This document shows, in pieces, positions 33,967-46,928 of a stretch of 64,000 bases of DNA. The notes beneath the pieces were generated by a model. That model did not search any database, had not been told where the DNA came from, and saw only the letters and a list, made by a program, of their open reading frames with translations. Where the stretch lies: NCBI GenBank assembly GCA_025084515.1, contig JAJAGP010000944.1:164971-228970 (forward strand), read 5' to 3'. The position numbers were made by a program, and so were the translations under genes. Positions within the stretch are counted from its first letter, which is position 1. Each line of letters begins with the position of its first letter. Source of the stretch: Ancistrus triradiatus. Its lineage: Eukaryota; Chordata; Actinopteri; Siluriformes; Loricariidae.

Positions 33967-34950
33967 TATCTCATTCATGCAAACAGTATGGATCTAAAGA
34001 GTGGAGTAAGGATCAAAGACATTGTAGAGAAGGAGGCCTGACACGATACTGATGTGGCATACTGTATAGTCTGTACTATTAAAATAATGCATTCTTGTAC
34101 TTTTGTATGCATTTGCCATAGAGAGATGGGCCATTCCTTAAGAAACATTCCTTTTGCCACAGGAATTTGATTTTGCAAGCTTGTACTGTTTGGAATTGTG
34201 TCAGCAAACACCTAAAGTGGCTTTAGGAAAAGTATGTTTAAGACATAGTGTTTGGTTACCATCCAATTCCAATTTCATCCATGTTAGACCTAGACTCTGT
34301 TTCAGCAATGGTTCTATCAAGAATGTTTTGATAGAACTGAAACAAATTTTCAGCAACTGACTTTCTGCAGGATATTAGTCTACAAAAACAGAGAATCACC
34401 CCTCCCAGAAACTATCACTATGCACCTCTTGTAGAGGCTCAGGTACTCTGTCACATCCTCCACTGCAGTGCATAGATACTGACCTAGTAAATACGGAAGA
34501 AATGTGCCAAATTTAAAAAGATTTTAAATAACACTTCTCTGTGAGCACTGTCATAATCTACCTCAAGCAAAATATAGACAATGCACTTGCAGACAAAACT
34601 GATCAGGTGACATTTTCCACATTTCAGTGATCCCTGCTATAACTGCAGATTCTTTGTTAAGTCATCTACAAACTCCCTCTCACTGACTACTATAAACGTG
34701 GGAAGCAAGTTCATTTATTGCCAAAAACTGAACAGCCTCACCATCTCTTCACACAGTAACTATTATTTTATCCAAAGTAGCAAGCCTAAACTGATTGTAT
34801 TACCAAGTACATGTTGCACATTGTGTATGTACAAAATGAGGTTGTCTATGAAGTCTGTTTCCAATTGATGTGTGTATTGTTAGTGACTCTTGATGACCAC
34901 CACAAAACCTCACTGATACATATTCCTACTTGCTTTATCCATTTCAAGGT
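33967..34950. other. Intergenic, nothing recognised
   Basis: No coding or repeat signal recognised. Confidence 0.5.
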
Positions 34951-34954
34951 CATG

Positions 34955-35246
34955 GTGAGCTGGGCCCTAACAGGTAGTGCACGGCTCAGGGCAGGAACCT
35001 ACCCTAGGCAAGGAACCAGTCCTTCGCAGGACACACACTAACTCACTTACACTGAGACACAATTAACAATTAACCTAACGCTGTCTTTGGAATGGTTGTA
35101 TCCATAAACGGTCCATGCAGTTATGGGGAAATCATGCTGGATCTGCACTGGTAGGGTTCAGACCAAGAGCTGAACCAGTAGTCTCTGGAGCTGTGAAGTG
35201 ACTGTGCTTCACAGAACTACTTGTGCCATGGTGCTGCCCACCACTT
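34955..35246 (-). repeat. tRNA-derived SINE, minus strand
   Basis: On the minus strand the head (GGGCAGCACCATGGCACAAG) is followed by an eroded promoter region, the SINE core (near 35080-35130) and a tail with 'ctgcgaaggactggttcc'. Confidence 0.65.
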
Positions 35247-35540
35247 GCAATATGGAAAGCAGTAACTTTCTACAGACTGAACTGCATCACTTCTTGCATT
35301 ATGAGAAAACTTTTTAAAAATTGACTGGGATTGCCTATTCAAAACTATTTAAAAAATAGAAATTTTAGATGGTGTCTGGTTTGAGAGGATGGACTTCAGG
35401 ATGGAGGATGGAGGAGGTTTTAGCGCATCACCAAGATCAGACAAAGTATGGTCCTGAAGTCACAGCACACTTTCTTTTTAATAAGCTACATATGCTCTAT
35501 GGCATGCCAAAACTATGCCTTCATGTCTTCTGATTAATGG
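35247..35540. other. Intergenic, nothing recognised
   Basis: About 290 bases between a SINE and the next transposon, nothing seen. Confidence 0.5.
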
Positions 35541-35542
35541 TA

Positions 35543-37132
35543 CAGTGGGGCAAAAAAGTATTTAGTCAGCCACTCATTGTGCAAGTTCTCCTACTTCGAA
35601 AGATGAGAGAGGTCAGTAATTTTCATCATAGGTACAACTGTGAGAGACAAAATGAGGAAAAAAAACCCCAGGAAATCACATTGAAGGATTTTAACTGTAA
35701 ATCATGGTGGAAAATAAGTATTTGGTCAATAACAAAAGTTCAACTCAATATTTTGTAACATAACCTTTGTTGGCAATGACAGAGGTCAAGTGTTTCCTGT
35801 AAGTCTTCACCAGGTTTGCACACAATGTAGCTGGTATTTTGACCCATTCCTCCATGCAGATCTCCTCTAGAGCAGTGATGTTTTGGGGGTTTCGCTGGGC
35901 AACACGGACTTTCAACTCCCTCTACAAATTTTCTATGGAGTTGAGGTCTGGAGACTGGCTAGGCCACTCCAGGACCTTGAAATGCTTTTTACGGAGCCAC
36001 TCCTTTATTGCCCGAGCGGTGTGTTTGGGATCATCATGTGTATGTCATGCTGTGTTTGTCATGCTGGAAGACCCAGCCACATTCCATCTTCAATGCTATA
36101 ACTGATGGAAGGAGGTTTTGGCTTAAAATCTCATGATACATGGCCCTGTTCATTCTTCCCTTAACACGGATCAGTCGTCCTGTCCCCTTTGCAGAAAAAC
36201 AGCCCCAAAGCATGATGTTTCCACCCCCATGCTTCACAGTAGGTATGGCGCAACTCAGAATTCTTCTTCCTCCAAACACGACGAGTTGAGTTTTTACCAA
36301 AAAGTTCTATTTTGGTTTCATCTGACCACATGATATTCTCCCAATCCTCTTCTGCATCATCCATATGCTCTCTGACTAACTTCAGATGGGCCTGGACATG
36401 TGCTGGCTTAAGCAGAGGGACACGCCTGGCACTGCAGGATCTGAGTCCCTCTAGGCATAGTGTGTTACTGATAGTAGCCTTGCTACTTTGGTCCCAGCTC
36501 TCTGCAGGTCATTCATCAGGTCCCTCCGTGTAGTTCTGGGATTTTTGCTCACCGTTCTCATGATTATTTTGACCCCATGGGATGAGATCTTGTGTGGAGC
36601 CCCAGATCGAGGGAGATTATCAATGGTTTTGTATGTCTTACAATTGCTCCCACAGTTGATTTATTCACACCAACCTGCTTGCCTATTGTAGATTCACTCT
36701 TCCTAGCCTGCTGCAGGTCTAAAATTTTTTCCTGCTGTCCTTCGATAGCTCTTTGGTCTTGGCCATGGTTGAGTTTGGAGTCTGACTGTTTGAGGCCGTG
36801 GACAGGTGTCTTTTATACAGATAACGAGGTCAAACAGGTGCCATTAATACAGGTAACGATTGGAGGACAGAAGAGCTTCTTAAAGAAGAAGTTACAGGTC
36901 TGTGAGAGCCAGAAATCTTGCTTGTTTGTGGGTGACCAAATACTTATTTCCCACCATGATTTACAATTAAATTCTTTAAAAATCCTACAATGTGATTTCC
37001 TAGATTTTTGTTTCTCGTTTTGTCTCTCATAGTTGAAGTGTACCTATGATGAAAATTACAGACCTCTCTCATCTTTCAAAGTAGGAGAACTTGCACAATC
37101 AATGGCTGACTAAATACTTTTTTGCCCCACTG
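35543..37132 (-). mobile_element. Tc1-like transposon, family 3, both ends present
   Basis: Ends 'cagtggggcaaaaaagtatt' and 'tacttttttgccccactg', flanked by TA (35541-42, 37133-34), give a 1,590 bp element. The terminal repeats are about 200 bases long (compare 35543-35760 with 36915-37132). This is the best-preserved copy of family 3. Confidence 0.92.
35800..36790 (-). pseudogene. Family-3 Tc1 transposase, frameshifted
   Basis: Reading antisense from about 36780, the helix-turn-helix region is broken. Then come AEEDWENIMWSDETKIELFG (36315-36364, first catalytic Asp), PTVKHGGGNIMLWGCFS in the 36034-36300 frame, RIKGRMN-like sequence, and eroded 'QDNDPKH' and SPDLNSIE remains near 35920. A 12-base insertion near 36045 disrupts the QQD block. 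Confidence 0.8.
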
Positions 37133-37184
37133 TATATGTTATTTCAATCACACTCCCTGCCAACAGGCTTAAACATAAAGCATA

Positions 37185-37627
37185 CAGGTATGAAACCTCT
37201 GTAGACAAACAGTGGTAGTGGAATGGGTTGTACTGAACCATTCAGTGACTGTCAGCATAATTTCTGATACCTTTCATGAGTCTCCACCTACATAAGAAGT
37301 CAATTTTCTGTTCTGTCCTCCTAAAACAATTTTTGCAAAGAAATGGTTTGCCATATTTGATTAATCACCAGGCTGGATTACACAGAGCCCTGACCTTAAC
37401 TACATGGAACACCACAGAGATAAACTGGTATGCTATCAGTGAGCAAGGGTTTATTGTCCAACATCAGTTCCTGATCTCACAGTCATGTTTCAAATGTAGT
37501 GGACTTCCTTCTCAAAAGGGTGAAAGCTGTTTGAGCAGCAAAAGTGGGACAAACTCTACTACTTTAATGATACCCATTTTACTGGATGTCATTTTTGGGT
37601 GTCCATAAACATTTAGCTATATAATGT
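37185..37627 (+). mobile_element. Tc1-like relic with internal deletion
   Basis: Left part 'ctgtagacaaacagtggtagtgg' (in pieces) matches the N-terminal region of the family at 6298. The right part 'gccctgaccttaactacatgg' to 'ggtgtccataaacatttagc' is its C-terminal end and tip. The middle of the transposase is deleted. Stops throughout. Confidence 0.65.
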
Positions 37628-37751
37628 ATGTTTGAAACTACATACAAGTTCGATAGCTGAAACACAAATATAAATAAGTAAAATAACAAAGGGTTTTTAA
37701 AGTATTTAAAATGCTTTGTCATACAAATATGATATAAAAACCTATAAATGG

Positions 37752-37936
37752 GACTGTGGTTGTACGACTGTTAAGCTGCTGGACTATTGTTCCAAAGATC
37801 CCTGTCCCATCACTGTCAGTGCTAAGCTGCTTCAGCTAGGACCTTGAGCAAGGCCCTTCAATAACAATTGCTTGGATTGTACCATGTAAGACTGAGTTGC
37901 TTTGGATAAGAGTATCTGCCAAATGCTGTAAGAACA
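37752..37936 (+). repeat. SINE of the 'gcatttagcagacgc' type, degraded
   Basis: A weak tRNA-like head is followed by 'gagcaaggcccttcaataa', 'attgcttggattgtacc' and 'ttggataagagtatctgcc', matching 54880-54965. Confidence 0.65.
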
Positions 37937-37989
37937 TTTAGTGTAAAAGCTTAAGATACATGGCTGTGATAACACTTGCAGAAAGATGT

Positions 37990-38180
37990 CCAAATGGGGT
38001 TTCTAGCCTATCCTAGAATTCACCAGGCACAGGCACTCCCTGGAATGGGCACCAGTCCATTTCCAGGTTCCATAAGAGCACCACTGGACCGTCACTATGC
38101 AAAGCCAGGCAAAAGTTTGAATCTATGTCCTGTGGAACTGATTCCAACAGTTGGCTTTTATCTCTGAACCACAAGAGCTG
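37990..38180 (-). repeat. SINE-like fragment
   Basis: 'gggcaccagtccatttccagg' in pieces and an antisense tRNA-like head ('accacaagagctgc') resemble the local SINE tail and head. Low preservation. Confidence 0.4.
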
Positions 38181-38770
38181 CTGTATATGAATAATTAACA
38201 CAAATGATCATTTTGACACCTGTCCTATTCCGAGTAATGAGTGGATAACTTGCTTTCACAAAACTTGCTTATAATGGAGAGGTTAGGGCAGTTGTTGAGG
38301 CAGTGAATAATATGAATAATTTCTACCTGATCTACCGTGAATGTCTAACTATCCATAGATCCAATAAAATCGTAAGAAAAGTGTAAATGACAGGGTGGCT
38401 GTAGAGCTGCTGGAAAATGAATTAAATCACACAGAGCGTACTCATCCAGAGTCCTTCATTGTTTTGGTGTAAATGTGTAAATATCTATATTTTAAGTGTA
38501 ATGCATCAGTCTGAAGTGAGAGTATGGGACTAAAATGACAAGTTTATTTATTTCAGTACAGGGAATTGTGAGCAATAATATTTATTTGTGATCAAATAAA
38601 TAGAGTACAGATGGACAGAGATTAAACTGGAAAACATTGGAACATTTCTCAGAGATATCCCGTGAATAATAATTCAACTCTTGGAATTTGTGAGCTTTGT
38701 GATGAACACCCATGAATACGACTTGCTGTTAATGTGGGAGTTTAGTCAAATCCAGAAGCACCGCTCACAG
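38181..38770. other. Intergenic, nothing recognised
   Basis: AT-rich, no repeat or coding signal recognised. Confidence 0.5.
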
Positions 38771-39560
38771 CCCTACTCACCTGGATAAAACGCGTCAGGC
38801 GTTAGGACCCAGGAAGCGCGATTTTCCTCTCCAGCTGCTGCGGTCGAGAACGGGCGATGAGGGAGGATCGCGGCGTGAAGCCCAAAATTCACGCTGCCTT
38901 TGAATCCTTGGCCAAATCGCTCTGTTGAACTGAAACGAGCGCTACACACATCGATCCTCTTCAACGATCCCTCGGTGAACACTTCCTGCCGAAAGCCATA
39001 GGACAGGCGATCGGGTTATTTAGGTAAGTGAGGTAAGGCGGCGCGGCACCATGCGATTAACAAAGGCGCTACTGGCGAGCTGAGGGGCATTAAAGGGGGC
39101 ACTACGGATCGCCATGCACTGTTACGGGCAACTCCGGAAACTTTGCAGCCTGCGCGAGTGCACGAAGTCCGGCTTAACTCTAACCCATTCTATATAATCT
39201 TTCTACTGGGATTAATGCATATTGAACATAGTCTTGCAAAGTAGGCTATACGGTGTGCCGTCAGAACCGATATTTGCGGGAGGCTAATGATAGCTAATGG
39301 TCACTCATCTGCAGCCTTCAGTGGATTGGGACACGCCGTGTCGAGTGTTTTAGGCCTACATAAGAAATGAGAGCGACCGCCCGTGAGGTGTCTGTTTAAT
39401 TGAGGCGACTTTAGCACGCTTTCGTGAGTAAGGTGACGTTTTGCATCCTCTCAACCTGTCACCGTCGGAAGATAGTGTATACAGCTCGTAGCCCTCAAGT
39501 CATGTCACCCGCGTGTGTCTTACTGTCCCGTAACCCGTGTTTATGCTTTCGGAGCACATT
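38771..39560. promoter_or_regulatory. CpG-rich segment with divergent splice donors
   Basis: CpG dinucleotides are frequent from about 38790 to 39560, in contrast to the flanks. On the minus strand, CAG|GTGAGTAGGG ends a possible exon at 38781. On the plus strand, TTATTTAG|GTAAGTGAGG ends a possible exon at 39023. Either could be a 5'-UTR exon; the plus one could be an upstream alternative first exon of bcorl1. No coding domain was recognised in either. Confidence 0.5.
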
Positions 39561-42440
39561 ATTGAGCCTTTTCTCTGTAATGTTCGTGCCGCTCAGTGAG
39601 ATGCGTAACTGCCGATCTTCGGTCTTTTTGCTCGCGGTCAGGCTCGCAACGATGTTGCTTTGTGTCCAACTTTGGGTGAAAAGTCACAGAGAGACACGAG
39701 CGTGTCGTTTGTTTATCACACAGTTTGAAGACGGTTCTGTTCAAGCAATAATTTGCAGTGTTCTAAGCTATATAGTAAGGCACTGAATGACCACGACAAA
39801 GACCCGCTGTCCTACTGGAAGTCCCGAACCTAAACAAGGCTTACTGCTCTTAAATTCAGTGTGCTGCCTCCGCCAGAGCTCGTCACATCTCCAGTGCATG
39901 TTACTACACATAAGATGACAAAGACAACAATGTAGGCTATTATAGAATTACCAATGGGTATGTAGGGTACTGACGGCGTTGGTGTTTGGGGTAACATTTC
40001 TATTTATGAGCTTAAGAAGGACGGAACTCAGCTAAAAACATACACTCTCTGGTCAATTGCACCGAGGTACCACGTGTAGGATTCTTCTTGTTTATGTTAT
40101 GAAAGTGCTTTTTAGTTTACTTGTTCAAACATTTTAATGATATTCGGATTTACTGTCCCAGTCCTTGGTGCATCAAAGACATATTTTGTTCATAGTTGTT
40201 TTTTTTAGTGCCATTGGCCTAGTCCAAGGACAGATCAGCTTGGAAACAAATATTTTAGCCACTTGTGCTTTTTAAATGTTTTAGCAATATTGTGATATCA
40301 CTTTTGCTCTGTCTGGTCAATTTTGTACTCTCTCCATAAGCATTAAGGCTGTACAGAGCAGTGTCTTCAGACCACTGTTAAAGTTGTGGTTGTAAAGTCA
40401 CACTACTGTGTGTGACCAAAGCTCAAATGAAGCAGCCTGTGAAGTTGAAAGGGGGGAAAAAACTGATGCATGACAAGGAAGAGGAAGACAGGATGTAACT
40501 GAGAGACTTGGGGTGGCTGTACTCAAGAACAGCATATGATACGGCCTTAAATAAGGAGTGATTGTTCCACTAATACAACCAAATAATGAACTGTAATTAT
40601 CACTCAGGGAATCGGGAACTGCAAAATAGAATTTCTGTTGCAGTCATGTAAAAAAAATCAGAATTGGCCTGTTATGCAACATCAATTAATACAAGATTCT
40701 CAAACCTAAGACTAAATTGGAGCAATGAATATGATTAATCTGTGGTGATTTTCTCTACCTGTCAGTCATGGCCACTTCCCTAAGTATGTTTTTTCTCTAA
40801 TCCATGTCGCTACTGACATTTGGCTACACACGCCACGAAGTTTGTGCCATACCAAAAGCCATGCAGTATTGTCGGGCACCTTAGTGTTAACTCACCCATA
40901 TGAATATGCAAATGTGTGTAACATAAAGGTTAACTGTTACAGAGGGAGTTTATAGTGTACAGTCAAGACTCGGTCTTGTATTATTGGTTGTAACATCTGT
41001 GAATTTATGTCTGTGTTTTATTTAGCATTTGGGTTGACAATGCCAGTTACTTGAAATTTTCATTTCAAACTAGAAGGAATCAAACTATCAACCATAAAAA
41101 TCCACTTTGACATACTGATAACTACAAAAATGTTCATTGTCAATGAATTAGACACATTTTGATGGAATTCTGCTGTTACTGTTACCTGAGCTAATGCTAT
41201 TGGAATTACACATACATCATAAAGATATGGTACAGAGGTGCAACTCAAAGAAATATGAGATGGATGCAAGTCATGTGGCGCACATGACAGGGTTTTTAGT
41301 TAATATTGTGCAGTTAATTATAGTGTTTTTGGACTGTTTCTTCACATGGTAATATGTAAGATGGCCTCTATTTTTAATATCCTTAAGACTTAGCATTGCC
41401 TGCACACTGGTGATTTTATGGACCACATTTAACTGTCATAACTATCTGTAACCTACATAAGGTTCAACATAAGGTAGTTTTAATACTGTGTTGGAGACAC
41501 TTAAAAAAACTTGTGAAACTGAAAAGTTTCCACAGTCCATCTTAAACAGAAACAAAGTTTGCCTAATACAACATATAAGAGTGCAAGTAATTTATATGGC
41601 TGTAGGCATCAACCTGATTTCCAACATAAATAATTAAAGATGTATGCACTTCTCCAGCTGCAACCTTTTTTTCTGACTATCTTTGACTAAATAACATCTT
41701 TCATAAAACTCACAGATTTAAAGTTTTTTTTTCAACCAGGTGGGAAGGTTCATATATAGAAAACCCAGAAAAAATATAGTATACATGGAGTTTTTAATCA
41801 CATGCATTAATCATTTTTAACAGTCATTTCATTTAAACATAATGAATTGTAGGCTTGGTTATTATGGCCATTGTAATACTGCAAACTATATACTCATAAC
41901 TGAAATATGAAGTTTTCTGTGTAATTTGTGTTGTGTTTCTGTGTTTTGGCTTAATACATTCCAGGCCCTTTTGCTCCTGTTTTTTAACAAGGCTGTTATG
42001 GATATGGACATTGAACATGTAGAGAAGGAAGACTTTTTTAATTGTCTTAAGTTATTTAATGAGACGATTGGTGTTGGATTCTGAAAAAAGTGGAAAAGCC
42101 TGTCCGTGCTTATTTATTTAGAGAACTGATTATTCAGAGTGGAAAATAGTGTGGTGTGGTCAATAGTTGTTGGTAATGTGAGTAGCTATAGGTGGCATTT
42201 CCAGAGCAGAAATATTTAGTTAGGTCAGTACAACACATGGGTATAAAAATCAACCAGTACCTTCTGAAATCGTTTTTTTCTTTTCTTTTTTTTCTTGTTT
42301 GTACCCTGCTTCTTTCACAGACCGTGTCCAGTATTTCATAGGTATGTGCTCGGACACAGTTTTTATTCCTATCCGCCGCGTGTTTTGTGAGAAGTGTAAT
42401 GTATTTGCAATTAGGCGGTGTATTTTCACTTTCTTACTTG
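39561..42440. other. Unrecognised sequence between the two CpG-rich segments
   Basis: Unusually free of the transposon relics that fill the rest of the window. No exon or repeat recognised. Confidence 0.5.
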
Positions 42441-42562
42441 GGGAAGGTTTTTTCACTTTAGCGCACCGTTGCGATCCTCTTTCCCCTTGAGCGGCTGGAC
42501 TGGAGAATTGCATGCCGGTACCTGCAGTCCCCGCTCCTCCCTTCTCGGGGACGGCAGTGTCA

Positions 42563-42570
42563 GGGCGGGG
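42563..42570 (+). promoter_or_regulatory. GC box (Sp1-type)
   Basis: GGGCGGGG, ten bases before the ZNF143-type site. Confidence 0.6.
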
Positions 42571-42579
42571 TTTTGAAAC

Positions 42580-42595
42580 ACTACATCTCCCATGG
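42580..42595 (+). promoter_or_regulatory. ZNF143/THAP11-type element
   Basis: ACTACATCTCCCATGG matches the ACTACAnnTCCCA core of the known ZNF143 promoter element. Its place in a CpG-rich segment next to a GC box supports a functional site. Confidence 0.65.
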
Positions 42596-44100
42596 TGGCG
42601 GTTCTCGGTCGCCCCCTCTCTCTCTCGGTCTCTCTCTCTCGCTCTCGTTCTCTCTCCCACCAGACCAGTGCCTGTGAGCTACTGCACGGCTTGTCTTGAC
42701 GAACCCACCCCCCCACCGCCACCCCGGACTTTCGGAACCGAAAATCGTCGAGATTAGTGAACTGCGAGCAACGGGATCAAAAGCATTTCCTCTTGATGTA
42801 CAAATATCTCCTTAATGTCACTCTAACGGGTTGGTATTTGTTTGTAGCACTAGACATCGTTATCTAGATCGCTAATTATTTTTTTGGAATTATTCAGTGG
42901 ACGGAGGAATCGGTTCTGGGCTGTGTCATGTTCTACCATCGTGATTACCGGATTGCTCCGATATGGGACTGTTGGTATTTTCGTGCAGCACGGCTTGACC
43001 GTAACGTTTGCAAGCAGTGAGATATAGTTGTTTGGAGGAGACTTTGCAGCGCAGGGATCTGAACATTACTGCCTGAGCGTAGAACACCTTGCTAAGTGTG
43101 AACATGGCACTCGGAACACAAGTAACACTCGGTAGTTAGCGTTATCTAAAATGAGCGTTGCCGTTCCTGCACATGTTTTATTTTGAGCACCCGTTGGTGT
43201 GAATTTGTAGAGATAGCCCCAAGTACGATGTTTCCTCATGTGGCTGATATCACTCGCAGTGTTGTCTGGCTTTATTTCGACTGTGAGTAAAAGGCGTCGT
43301 AGTTGGATTACACTCTCGTGGTCAGTATGATCAACACGACCAGGCTTCTGCAGTTTAGCAAAATGATTAATTGTAGTTTATGCTGGACGGCGCTGCTGGC
43401 CATCGGAAGGGATGTGTCGTTAGTTTTTGCCTCCGTCGTGGCCACACGAATGTGCATCAACAAGGCTCTGTTCCTTTCTTTTTCGGATAATCCCCGATCA
43501 GAAGACATTACGCCGTGCCGTGTGTCTCACCCTCTCAGGCTTATGCGAATCGGGAAGAGTTTTTTATTTGGTAACCTAATTTTGCAAACAGAACATAACC
43601 ACCTGAGAATCGTCGGCGTCCTTGTGTATTGTGTGATCGACTAATTGTTCATCTTGCTGAAGCTCGGTCGATCGAGTGGGCTGGTCAGAGTTTAAGCAGG
43701 GGACGGTTTTATCTCGCGAAAAAATCAGTTATAACCAGTTATAATGGGAAACCTAGTGGTGTTCATACGGTATTTGGTTCCAATTCCGCATTCAGTAATG
43801 TAGCGTCTCCTTTGTGCACGCGAGCTCCTGGCTGCGCAGCATTGGACGGTAGAGTGTGGGCTCTGAAGCCGAGCTCGTGTTTCTCTTCCCTGGTCCCTGC
43901 CTTTTTGAATTTTGGTCCTGTAGCCCATTTCAAAATCGGAGTAAAATCGTGCTTCCGTCTTCACGATGTGCTGACTGATTTGGCTAGCGTGCGTTAATTT
44001 AGCAGTCTCGCAGAGATCCAGTGAAGGTGACGAGCTTCGGTCAGCAGAGCGCTGTAAGCAGGTCCGATGAGAGCTGGCGTGGGCCGGCGCAGGGCGATAA

Positions 44101-46928
44101 ACTTTAACAGTAAACACACTTCTGTCTGTCAGACACGTCTGACCTCCGAGAAAAGCAACGTGTCACCGATGGCCGATGTGGGACCGATAAGCTGCGGGTC
44201 GGGCTTTGAGGCATTTTCGAACGTAACAGTAATCATGTGCCCTCGTGGTGTTTTGCTGCTCTCACCTGCTTTCTCAGGTGCACGAGACCTTGGGATAATA
44301 TGTTGTGATTCTTTTGTGTGGTTTAGCCCTTTTACTGTTGTAAGCATAGTTAGTTTTGGAAGAATGTGTCAGCCAGCTACTCAAGGAGCTAGTTCTGGAT
44401 TGGTATTGATATATTACAGACTGAGTAGGGGGATCAAAAATGGGATCCGTTGTTCTTCAGTAGCCTGAGTAAAATGCTCGCCATTGTGTTGCAGTAGAAA
44501 AAAAATCTTAATTGACAAAAGTTATAACCCCCTTTAAAAAGTTTCAGCATTATCTCTTAGTGACTTACTTTAGTCACATGCTTTTTTGTTGAGAATTTGG
44601 TGAGAAGCAAAGTTTCAGCTACTTAAGGTTGTAAGCAAAACATGAGTCCACTCACAGTTATTTACCCCTTTGGCAAGAGCAACTTATGACTTGGGACATA
44701 AAACATAGTGTATTAATTTCAATGTTGCTACCAGTTTACAATATTTAGTATTTTCTGGATGTTTTTAAGGTCTTCACTGTTATATTCTCATTGTTGAGGA
44801 TAATCTGATCAAATTTGGTCACATTCTTGTGTTTGTGCCATCACCTGCCTTAAGCATTAAAACCTTGGTGTTAGTAAAGGCAAAACTCATCTAGACAGCT
44901 ACAGGTTTTGTGCTCTGCTTTATAAACATGCTTTATAAAAAGTTTTGCATAGATCAGATGTTTTATGTGCTATACATAGAAACTCCTGTCTATTTCCCAA
45001 ATGGACCCCGCGACTTTCTTGAACTGATATTGCGTAAATTACAAAGATCAGTTTATTCAAATGCATAATATTCAAGAAAAGATCAAATTTACTGGATCTG
45101 GGAATCTACTGAAAACAATTGGCTGCAATCAGCAGCCTCCTCCAGGGCACCCAATATCCCTGTTGCTTGGCCTAAACTTTTATTCTCAGTGGTAAATCAG
45201 TGTTGCCCATACTCTCCCTGAAGAAGGTCAGCAATAGGGCCACTCTATCATACAAATACAGTATAAGTTAAGGGGCATGCCAGAGTGACACAGTCTTATG
45301 TTCGCCATTCCAACACTGCAATAGTGTTCTTATTGTCGCATGGACATAACTTTTACTTAAATATGTCTTCCGTCTGTGTTATCTGTATTATGACATATAT
45401 GAAGTATTTGATGTTTGCGACAGAAGAATGGGATGGATCTGAGATGGTTAAAAAAATTATTCCAGAGCTTGTTTTCTTAAATACGTGCAATGCAAGTGTT
45501 TGGCTGACCGTAACCTGCAATATTCAAACATTGTCACATGAAAAGTTTAGTTCAAGTGGTATTTTTGAAAATTGAAATTATATAGGGATACTGATTTGGC
45601 CATGGTAATAACAACAACTAGAATATCAATAATAATACCAAATATTATTGTTAATATTATTATTAAGATTGATATTAATTTACAGGCTCTGTAGAATGAG
45701 GCCATCACGCTGTTCATGAGAGATATTTATATTCCATCTTAACTCTCAGCTTAAAGGAAATTGTGACATCTTTTGTAAGGAACCTCTCATACAGGAAGTT
45801 TTCAACTAACTTTCTAGCTTCTTAGACTCTTAACTATACAAACTAGAGAACAAGCAAACAAAAATGAAACCATTGGCCTCTTAGTTTTATTGTAAAAAAA
45901 ATGAGCATGTTTCATAATGCCTATGATGCCTCATAATAGGTTATCTATTCAATGAAACATTTAAATTTAAAATGGGCTGTGATCATATTTTATGTGGTGT
46001 GTTATGTATTCCTAAACTTAAGCTTACACATGGTTTGTCATTGTTTAGCGTATTGTCATTTTATTGTGAAATTATTGCTTCAGAGTTAACATTTGCTTAG
46101 CTGGTTTGCTTTAGTTGTTTTCTATTAATATTTAAGCACTACTTTGTTTGGTTTAGGATGCTTAATTTATTATAGCTTGGTAGTGCAGTCCTAAAAAGCA
46201 ACAAACAAACTGAGGAAGCACTGTGGTTGCATTTTCAAATAAATTATTTTTCCAACGTCTCATTATGAACACAGCTATGAGAAAATCTGTATTCACTTCA
46301 GTTAATTTGCAGGAGGTCTGTGGTTTAAGTAATTTTAACCTATTAGGTAGCTAAGCTCTCATTTTCAGCTTGTTTTGTTTTGCAGATATGTTTTGCTTAC
46401 CACGGTTTATTTCATGTATTGCGATGAATAAAACTTGTCCGACTTGAATCGTTGAATTTTCATCTTTTGAAATAATGTTAACACAATTCCATGTCCCATC
46501 ATGAAATTGTAACTCTCAAATACATAATAATTATACTGGACTGCAAAGATTTCGCTTCCTGGACAGTTTTGGATGTATTCTATGGATTTTGTGTTGCTGA
46601 TAATGAAAATTTTCATGTCCCATTTTTGTAGATTTTATAGATAGATAACCTATTGTTGTGGTTTCCTATCATATTTTAAGTCTTCTGGTATATTCCCTAT
46701 GAAGCTGATTTGTCAGTATAGTAATGTCTGGGGATGCACTCGCAAATCTTGTATTAGGCATGTCTGGGCATGTTTAGTCAGGATAGATGCTGGCAGACAG
46801 GCTATAAAAGCTGCTCACATTTACAGATGCTGATTAGACACACAATCACGTGCATAGTGAGTGTACTCTTCAACAGGATTTACTGTCTTCAGGAAGATTT
46901 TAGATTTTAGTTTAATGCTAAAAGCTAC
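44101..46928. other. Probable bcorl1 5' intron, no exon found
   Basis: I looked for the conserved BCORL1 N-terminus (ISTAPLYSGVHNW-like) and did not see it. Mostly AT-rich, with ATT-rich runs near 45610-45680. Confidence 0.45.

Larger units (their letters stand above)
42440..44100 (+). promoter_or_regulatory. bcorl1: CpG-rich segment, probable bcorl1 promoter and 5' UTR
   Basis: GC- and CpG-rich for about 1.6 kb, with a GC box, a ZNF143-type site and a CT-rich tract at its start, and no TATA box in an obvious place. A plus-strand donor candidate (GACT|GTGAGTAAAA) is at 43283. It is the closest CpG-rich segment upstream of the bcorl1 coding exons, about 4 kb away. Open frames on both strands are explained by high GC rather than coding. 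Confidence 0.6.

Noticed and set aside
36592..37032. 146-codon plus-strand frame; similar 149-codon frame at 57398-57847
   Set aside because: Both are antisense readings of the same family-3 Tc1 terminal and transposase sequence.
42250..42757. Open frames on both strands rich in Arg/Glu or Ser/Leu (136, 89 and 81 codons)
   Set aside because: They are produced by the CT-rich tract and high GC of the CpG-rich segment, overlap each other on opposite strands and show no domain.
43303..44468. Four long open frames (113-133 codons) in the CpG-rich segment
   Set aside because: No recognisable domain, no phase-compatible splice logic with bcorl1, and opposite-strand frames of similar length exist. 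Most likely untranslated or intronic sequence.
45285..45575. 96-codon plus-strand frame tested as a bcorl1 N-terminal exon
   Set aside because: It does not resemble the BCORL1 N-terminus and has no fitting donor at its end.
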